Shown here: positions 59,401 to 64,000 of the stretch, one piece after another
How the letters are laid out: every line of letters starts with the position of its first letter
Numbering within the stretch: the stretch's first letter is position 1
NCBI GenBank assembly: GCA_011037195.1
Contig: JAAEAF010000128.1
Coordinates: 248,001-312,000 of the forward strand
Source: Triatoma infestans
Lineage: Eukaryota > Arthropoda > Insecta > Hemiptera > Reduviidae
Length of the DNA stretch: 64,000 bases
Direction: 5' to 3'
The notes under the pieces: model-generated
Told to the model about the DNA's origin: nothing
Databases searched by the model: none
What the model saw: only the letters and a program-made list of their open reading frames with translations
Made by a program: the position numbers and the translations under genes

Positions 59401-62400
59401 TGAAGGAGAATTCACTTTTTTCCGACCACAGCTTCGTCCGTTATCGATCTCTGTTGTGTTTCTTCTGCCTGTATTCCGTTTATTGTGGCCATTAAAAAAA
59501 TTCCTGAAACGTTCTCAGACATTTCCCAATTTTTGTATCACTTAATATCGATTCTGAAAATTCTTCTTTGTTTCCCTCTTCTGATACCTTGCTGCTTCTT
59601 CTCCTCAACTGATTTGGGTTCATAAACTTGTAAACTTATATAAAACGACTTTAGAAAAATTAATCTCAGAGATCACTAGCTTTCCTTCAGATCCACAGGA
59701 TTACATTGATGTATTTATTTCCTCCATTAAAAACTCCCCTCCGGCTCGGTTAAATCCTAATTATTACATCAGGAATGTTCGCAAGAATCCATGGTTTGAT
59801 AATCATTGTTTAAAAGCTCGAAAAAACCTCTTAATTTGTTATACCGTAATGCTAACTTCAAGATTGCTAGTGAAGGAAGCATATAAGTATTCTTGCAATT
59901 AAAAAGAAAGAGCATTATTTCTTGTTAGTCGATCGGTTTAATTCGGCTAAGGACTCAAAACAATTTTGGTACCTGGTTAATTAATTAAAGTAAAGAATTT
60001 TTTGGGGTAATCAAATAGATATGACTGCTTGGGTAACCCACTTTCAATCCCTACTTAATCCCTGCCAAACCGTATCTGTGCTTTTCGCTGAGTCTCAGTT
60101 TTCTTGGCCTGAGCTAGACTCACCTTTACTATTGAAAAGCTGCATTATGTAATCAATAATGCTAAGAATAACAAAGGTCCGGGACCCGACCTAATCGTTA
60201 ACGAATTTTTTAAATATTCTCTCTCGGGTTTTCAGAAACAAACTACTGGATTGTTTTAATTACTTATATGATTTTGGTAAGGTTCCGTCTTCTTTTGGCC
60301 ATTCACTTATCTTCCTTTACTTAAACGCGGAGATGTAAATAATACTTCCAATTATCGAGGAATTTCTTGTCTAAATTCAATAGCAAAAATTTTTACTGGT
60401 CTCCTTTTATTGGTTTGGAATCCTATATAAACAAAATTCTCTTTCGAGTGAAAATCAAACCGGCTTTCGGCGTGGCTATTCCATAAACGATAACTTGTTT
60501 ACTTTAGTTAACAAGTTAGTTAATAAATATTAAATTCCTTCAACGGGGGAAAAAATTGATTGTTTATTCGTAGACTTCAAAGTGGCCTACGATGTTGTGA
60601 ATCGCAATATGTTAATGCTCAAACTGTTCAACATCGGCGTTTCGTCCAAATTTGTCAACATTCTAAAAAATCTGTATTCTCATTCACGCTCAGCAGTGCG
60701 AGAGAGAGAAACAGTTTCTGAATTTTTTCCTGTGGATAGCGGTTGCTCTCCTGTGAGGCAAGGTTGTTCTCTCCTCTTCTCTATATTTATCGATGATCTT
60801 CCTTCTGCGCTTGAGTGTGGTGTTTTTGCTGGTTAATTGAAGATCATCTCCCTACTATATACCGACGGCTTAATGATTATCTCTGATAATCCTGTCGGCT
60901 TGCAGAGGGACATTAATATTCTTGTAAAATATTGTCAGCTATGGCATTTAAATGTTAGTTTAGAGAAGACAAAAGTAGTAGTTTTTAGAAAAGGGAGTAG
61001 ATTGAGTTCTGTTGAAAAATGGAAATTAATGGTGTCCCAATCGAAATAACTAATACTTACAAGTATCCCGGTATAACGTTGACATCCCGTCTCTTCTACA
61101 TGGACCATTTAAAAGATAAAGTTTCAGGAGCAAAATTGGGCTTAAACAGAGTGTGGAATCATTTTCTTTCACTAATTGAAGTCCCTCTAAAGGCCAAATA
61201 TCGTGTATACAATAGTGTGTTACGTTCCATAATTGTTACGCTGCTCAAGTCTGGGGCTACCAACGTTTTGAGATTCTAGAACAATTTCAGAGGTATTTCC
61301 GCAACAAGTTGTTTGCACTACCTTCTACTGCCCCTTCTTACATTTTGAATATTGTAACTGGGTTAGATCTGGTTTATGATTAAACTTTGCGCCTCCATTT
61401 TAAATTTTGTTCAAAGATCTTGTCTGACATTGATAATCGCTTTTCCAAAATTGGAGCCTGCGAAATTGTAAAAAATATACTTTGTTCAAAGAATGGTCTA
61501 ACTTGGGAGTGTCAATTTTCAGCGCATTTGCAAACAATAAAGCGGGTTAGTTCGGAGGAGTCTATGAATCGCGCCATGAGCTCTGAGCGTTTTGTTTTGT
61601 ACAGGGCCTTGTTAAATACGAGCGGCAAGCTCAATATATTTCATGTTGACTGTGATACCCAACTAAAGCTTGCAGATCTAAGGAGGCTCTTTAAACTTAG
61701 AAGCGAATTAATTTATTTAGATTATGTACCATGGGCTGATAAACTGGAATACAAAGAAAAATGTGCAATGTGCAATTTAAATGCAAGGAAGGATCTGTAT
61801 CATTTTCTGTGTGAATGCTCTATCTTGTCCGATTTCGTTTGAGATGCCTGGGTGCGAAATTTGTTTCCGCTCAATTCGTAACAAATTCTTTACGTGATAT
61901 ATATACTTGCACCAATTTGATTAATTATGCCAGGCAAGCCTGGATGTGTAGGTTTCAGTCTCATTAACGAGTTTAATTATTGAATTTTTGAGTTCACTAT
62001 CTCTTTTTCTTTTAGTTATTTCTTTTATTTTTGTTTAAATCTATTTTTATTTGTATTTTTTATAGCTAGTATACTTATTTTTGGGCCATTATTTATAACG
62101 ATTATTTATTTTGAGGTATAATTTTTTGTTTACCATATATTCAAGCCTAAACTACGGTAGACGGCGTTAGCCATGCCTTATGTACTTAATAAAGTTTTTT
62201 GTTTATGTATTATTTTCAAGTAAAGTACAATTGTTATTATTATCAAATTTACTAAGGAAAGATATAGACCTGGAAGAGATGGTCTGGACTTAGAATAACC
62301 TCAACTAGACGTCACTAGATCTTCAAAGATGCAAAGCAATAAACCTAATTGGGCTTTAGAATGTATAAATAGTTCTTCCTTCCAAAACTACAAATACAAT

Positions 62401-62531
62401 GATAATAATAATCTTGTTAATACATACGTGAGCAGTCATATTGGGATACGGCGGAATTACAGGTGTCCTAGTAACTTTATCCGGTGGACTTCCTGTAATT
62501 GGTGTAGGCGGTTCTGGTGGAGGTTTTGCAG
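41447..62531 (-). CDS. Single-pass transmembrane protein, proline-rich, FNDC4/5-like (DUF4808-like) membrane segment; 5' end outside window
   Basis: Exons on the minus strand: 62531-62428 (104 nt, enters with 2 nt of a codon, ends in phase 0), 54418-54262 (157 nt, phase 0 to 1) and 41752-41447 (306 nt with TGA). The first is proline-rich (KPPPEPPTPITGSPP, VIPPYPNMTAH) and probably extracellular; NMT is a possible N-glycosylation site. It joins in frame to the second, which has VEVGIVCLVLLVWVGAIALF, one membrane helix, then basic FFNRWGKIRMLLPYQPDYK on the cytoplasmic side. The helix recalls FNDC4/FNDC5. The last exon encodes an unstructured tail (RVPDDWLNGTRRLLGGRSRT, YIEPTRSELTEPLFER, SKSADHLP, ending SPPPPTQ). 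Phase 1 out of exon 2 and phase 0 into the last exon mean at least one exon lies between. Splice sites are GT-AG. The introns are packed with transposons. Function is not known; identity is inferred. Confidence 0.68.
41753..46150. other. Intronic DNA of the transmembrane gene, no element identified
   Basis: Mostly AT-rich. A GC-richer patch at about 43460-43870 has no long frame and no recognised motif; it may be an unknown repeat. CA-repeats and poly-A runs are scattered. No coding feature is supported. Confidence 0.45.
46150..47030 (+). pseudogene. LINE RNase H and C-terminal relic
   Basis: The frame at 46152-46505 contains NWLYLFTDGSAKPDRGRTGA then GVYSQCFQSYLPLGHARTIF, the start of a LINE-type RNase H (first catalytic Asp in FTDGS). 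Later pieces include a WGILCRKQSD-like stretch, GVKVGSALF, EHLLTCPALQHT and RDTLVIDM, matching the Cys/His-containing end of such ORF2 proteins. Stops and frameshifts are frequent. Relationship to the LINE at 6.7 kb is unclear. Confidence 0.65.
47120..47540. repeat. Unclassified AT-rich dispersed repeat, copy D
   Basis: TTTTTCGCGATTTTCTTGAA, then AACGGTCCCAAAGATTTTCC (47355-47398), is the reverse complement pattern of copy B's GAAAATCATTGGAGTCG and TTTTCGAGAAAATCGC block. Similar cues (TCGAAAA, GATTTTCTATAA) begin near 47145, so the unit may be present as two diverged repeats. Nearby 48040-48470 may hold a still weaker copy. Non-coding. Confidence 0.45.
47541..50055. other. Intronic DNA, no element identified
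   Basis: AT-rich, with a possible weak copy of the dispersed repeat at 48040-48470. An A/T-rich stretch with repeated ACATTAAAA and ATGTAA words occurs at 48660-48780. The 73-residue minus-strand frame near 49335-49556 has no recognised motif. Confidence 0.4.
50056..50142 (-). CDS. Candidate 87-nt internal exon of the transmembrane gene
   Basis: On the minus strand a good acceptor (CTGCTGTCTGCTGTTCTCCAG) just before 50142 and a strong donor (GTAAGA) after 50056 bound an 87-nt segment. It is open in the phase that the transmembrane exon requires: it would read VHLQERNTIQETVTAGSHF then SIGQTPKCSS. It is richer in GC than its flanks. Being a multiple of three, it leaves phase 1, so yet another exon would be needed before 41752. 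It has no independent support and could be part of a repeat. Confidence 0.3.
50404..50545. repeat. Diverged direct repeat, copy 1
   Basis: This matches 52591-52735 over about 140 bp: GTTTGAATAAT, GGTCAGAGTTAGAGGAAGAA, ACCCACGAACTA, AATTAT(C/T)AT, AGAAATGA(C/G)TCTT, AGAGATAAGAGGCGTGACAG and ACTTGCTG. Both are in the same orientation, about 2.19 kb apart. It has no coding capacity. GC-richer sequence lies downstream of copy 1 and upstream of copy 2. Confidence 0.85.
52591..52735. repeat. Diverged direct repeat, copy 2
   Basis: Partner of 50404-50545, with the same landmarks in the same order and orientation. It may be the ends of a single longer element (about 2.3 kb) or two independent insertions of one repeat family. 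No target duplication was identified. Confidence 0.85.
52736..54261. other. Intronic DNA, no element identified
   Basis: 52860-53180 is GC-richer with a short open frame and no recognised motif. The rest is AT-rich. Confidence 0.4.
54868..54945 (-). repeat. tRNA-related head of a second SINE family
   Basis: Read on the minus strand, a polymerase III A-box-like TGGAATAGTGG (plus 54923-54933) is followed about 45 bases later by a B box GGTTCAAATCC (plus 54878-54888). This is the internal promoter layout of a tRNA. The sequence after the T-arm does not pair with the start, so there is no acceptor stem and it is not a functional tRNA gene. It differs from the other SINE family in B box and body. 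The likely 3' body runs left towards about 54770, but I could not place its end. Confidence 0.6.
56221..56442 (+). repeat. tRNA-derived SINE, copy 3, with 12-bp target site duplication
   Basis: This is the best preserved copy. The B box GGTTCGAGTCC is at 56248-56258. The body and end (GGGCGCCAATGACCATAG, TTGACGCGCCTTAAATA) match copies 1 and 2. The tail is A-rich with (AAAT)n. It is flanked by a perfect 12-bp duplication, AGTATAAATTAT, at 56209-56220 and 56443-56454, as expected of target-primed reverse transcription. It has no coding capacity and would depend on LINE machinery. Confidence 0.93.
57866..58560 (+). pseudogene. LINE ORF1, broken
   Basis: A coiled-coil stretch (FLKQENTHLKKEMNFLKTVN, LENERLIEKLEFKYR) is followed by NNNLVFRGITW, the typical entry to the RNA-binding fold of L1-like ORF1 proteins. 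Then come LASEFCQQVLKVD and, after a frameshift near 58325, MPFIRQQDKLAVLNSTKVLK and CDLPELRRGREL. Such proteins coat LINE RNA in the ribonucleoprotein. Confidence 0.78.
58791..59460 (+). pseudogene. LINE apurinic endonuclease, broken
   Basis: SISFICLNVTGLKSNLNDQL starts the endonuclease. DIFILLEETFV holds the ET catalytic pair (Glu). IILNSDFNASVGVSQ corresponds to the GDFNARIG block with Gly changed to Ser. FVLNSKGSRFLEF is the following conserved strand. A frameshift near 59010 splits the domain; the end (FFRPQLRP region) is damaged. Confidence 0.78.
60110..61290 (+). pseudogene. LINE reverse transcriptase, broken
   Basis: Blocks seen: AKNNKGPGPDLIVNEFFK (about 60165), LPLLKRGDVNNTSNYRGISC, ENQTGFRRGYSINDNLFTLV, CLFVDFKVAYDVVNRNMLML (first Asp), GCSPVRQGCSLLFSIFIDDL, LYTDGLMIIS (the FADD box changed to YTDG, so a catalytic Asp is lost) and WHLNVSLEKTKVVVFRKGS. 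ITNTYKYPGITLTSRLF follows as the thumb. A stop at 60836 and frameshifts break it. Confidence 0.84.
61291..61980 (+). pseudogene. LINE ORF2 C-terminal region with Cys/His motif
   Basis: The open frame 61387-61842 encodes a C-terminal region ending KCAMCNLNARKDLYHFLCEC, a C-x2-C...H-x3-C zinc-binding pattern common at the end of LINE ORF2 proteins. A frameshift after DFV is followed by WVRNLFPLNS and ARQAWMCRFQSH before the final stop near 61966. Confidence 0.75.
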
Positions 62532-63579
62532 CTTGTGAACAAAAAGCATAATCTTATTATCAAACAAATGACTGATTAAAGTTCATAAACAAAAAACAAA
62601 TATCTTTTATTGGTTTTTATTTGGTTAACTTGGGTTAGTTTAGGTTGAATATTGGATTTGATTAGGTTAGGTTAATCGCATCTGATTACATTTACAAAAC
62701 TGCACAAAAGATAAGTATTATTGCCAGCTAATGAAGGCTGGCAGCTGACATTTATAAAAATTTGTCCGAGGCGATGAAAGTGTCATATAATGTCCATGTA
62801 AATTGGAGAAGGAAAATAAATCGGATCAATGATTCAAGTTCAATAGTGGGGATTCAAGGAAAATCAGAAAATATCAGACTTATAAAAATAAAAGTAATTC
62901 AGCTTGATATTTTCCCAACAACAGCTCCGTTACCTTTAAAATTAAATTCTAGAGTTTTCTTGTAGAAACAATTTCGTTGTTCCGGCTAAATAGCTAGAAA
63001 TTAATTAGAAGCATAAATCATTTCTTCTTGGTAATTTTAAATAAAGTGTCGAGAGACTTATTAATCAATAGTTTTAAAGCTGACAAGCAATCTTTAAAAG
63101 CTGTAGATGGATTGAAATATTTGAGTTGGAGGCTTTATAAAGACTACCTAATTGAGTTAGCTGATTTAAAATTAATTCGGACAGCTGTGAATAGTACAAG
63201 CTAAAATAATAAGGATAAATAAGTTAAACAGATGTTTAATGTGTTACTTGCCTGTTAGAAACTCCAGAATGTATGAGGTGGGAGAAAGTAACTTTTGGCA
63301 GCTTCAATCGGATATTGTCTTAGCAACATGTTTAGAGAACCTTTCAAGATATTTTACACGAAATGGGGCATAAATATTTTGAAATAACACCATAAGTAAG
63401 AAATTTCAAGTTGTTCAAACTCCTTTTTACAATAGAAAGAGAAAAATATTCACCGAGCTTAGCCCATTCAAAGAGCCTAATGATGTGGCGTAGGAGAGGT
63501 AGTTGGAACTTCCAGGTTGGCGAAAGGCAAAAGATAAGCTGTTCGTCTTAGATTTCTGCAGAATTACTCCAAGAGCTTA
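62532..63579. other. Intronic DNA of the transmembrane gene, no element identified
   Basis: AT-rich sequence upstream (in gene orientation) of the 62531 exon. A short tandem flavour of GGTTA/GGTTAGTTTAGGTT words occurs at 62620-62680. The short plus-strand frame at 62762-62965 has no recognised motif. The next 5' exon of the minus-strand gene was not found here. Confidence 0.4.
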
Positions 63580-63795
63580 GGCTATTTCCCTTTAAAGTTT
63601 TGGTCCGATTTGCTCGGACTGTGGTGTATCTTAGATGGGTTAGATCCAAGTCTGGATATTTGTTCTAGACCCGGTTTGCTGTTGTTTTTCTTGGGGTAGC
63701 TATATGGGCCCAGTGGGGCTTTGAAAAGCGTAGGGTTTGGTCTTTTCCCACAGACAAATAAATAAAATAAAGAAAGCGGCAATGCATTCTGTAAT
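63580..63795 (+). repeat. 5'-truncated 3' end of the same LINE family as at 6.69-7.86 kb
   Basis: About 200 bp match the minus strand of 6690-6890: TATTTCCCTTTAA, GCTCGGACTG(T/C)GGTG(T/C)A, CTTAGAT(G/T)GGTTAGA, TGTTCTAGA, GGGTAGCTATATG, TAGGGTTTGGTC and ACAGAC(A/G)AATAAA. It ends in an A-rich AAATAAATAAAATAAAG tail. Only the last coding residues (YLRWVRSKSGYLF-stop in one frame) and the 3' UTR remain. No upstream coding part is recognisable, so this is a typical 5'-truncated insertion. Confidence 0.8.
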
Positions 63796-64000
63796 TTCAT
63801 AGTTCAGACAATCGGAAGCTCTAAAAGTATATCTTGGAATTCAATATCTCTCTCTTGATCATATTTCTGGTTGGCCGAGTATCTTCCCCATTTTATATGA
63901 AAAAAAATCAGCTCTACGTCCCGGGATGATTATATAAGGATAGCCAGTCATCTAGGTTTTCAACTGTATAATGTCTCATTATAGACCTTCTGTTTTCAAT

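Larger units (their letters stand above)
57204..62200 (+). mobile_element. Two-ORF non-LTR retrotransposon (LINE), nearly full length, decayed
   Basis: ORF1 (coiled coil, then nucleic-acid-binding-like region), endonuclease, reverse transcriptase and a Cys/His C-terminus lie in order on the plus strand, followed by a T-rich 3' UTR. It ends near 62180 with ACTTAATAAAG. The 5' part is uncertain: 57330-57425 reads FWYCLACRYIGSSPMKPLSG then YDCAPCSGYLC, a C..C...C..C pattern resembling a zinc-binding (PHD-like) domain of some LINE ORF1 proteins. Frames are broken repeatedly. I cannot assign the clade. Confidence 0.82.

Noticed and set aside
1..64000. CRISPR arrays, rRNA genes, operons or prophage
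   Set aside because: None seen; the repeats present are SINEs, LTRs and a minisatellite, and the genome is clearly eukaryotic with spliced genes.

Overview
The window looks like an AT-rich arthropod chromosome, most likely insect. It has spliced genes with GT-AG introns, long AT-rich introns and intergenic DNA, polymerase III-derived SINEs, and several insect-type transposon groups (BEL/Pao, Ty3/gypsy, jockey-like LINE, Tc1/mariner, hAT). The species cannot be read from the sequence. No bacterial-style operons, CRISPR arrays or rRNA genes were seen.

Host genes. Two host genes are supported. (1) At the left edge, on the plus strand, is the 3' half of a formin of the FMNL/Frl class: nine exons from 72 to 6178 covering the FH1 polyproline tract, the whole FH2 domain and a C-terminal DAD-like tail. 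Its 5' half lies outside the window. (2) On the minus strand, at least three exons (62531-62428, 54418-54262, 41752-41447, plus a candidate at 50142-50056) encode a proline-rich, single-pass membrane protein. Its transmembrane exon resembles that of FNDC4/5-type (DUF4808) proteins. The two genes converge on about 32 kb of transposon-dominated DNA.

Transposon layer. 6.7-7.86 kb: LINE C-terminus (minus), in the Frl 3' untranslated region. 9.38-14.92 kb: a full-length decayed BEL/Pao element (minus) with both LTRs, a polypurine tract and a 5-bp target duplication. It contains a 49-bp hairpin, a 59-bp retroposed insert and a captured piece of another BEL integrase. 15.17-19.75 kb: a composite of two opposed Ty3/gypsy fragments, one carrying a 699-bp solo LTR, the other broken by a hAT/ZMYM-like fragment. 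20.86-21.86 kb: a complete but decayed mariner-type element with TA duplication, inside an older dispersed repeat. 23.0-25.93 kb: a decayed jockey-like LINE. 26.39-34.13 kb: a young-looking Ty3/gypsy element (minus) with near-identical LTRs, a CTAG target duplication, an intact gag and a pol broken by two frameshifts; it carries a 31-bp tandem array. 40.17-40.75 kb: a possible piggyBac-like remnant. 46.15-47.03 kb: a LINE RNase H relic. 54.70-57.20 kb: a possible hAT-type non-autonomous element with two nested tRNA-derived repeats. 57.2-62.2 kb: a long decayed two-ORF LINE. 63.59-63.79 kb: the tail of the same LINE family as at 6.7 kb.

Three copies of one tRNA-derived SINE (741, 34664, 56221) and at least four copies of an unclassified AT-rich repeat are spread across the window. 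The rest (notably 34.9-40.1, 42-46 and 47.6-50 kb) is AT-rich DNA in which I recognise no gene. I see no convincing novel functional system. The most unusual items are the nested and inverted transposon junctions, the templated-looking palindrome, the three-frame-open 31-bp array and the FNDC-like transmembrane gene.
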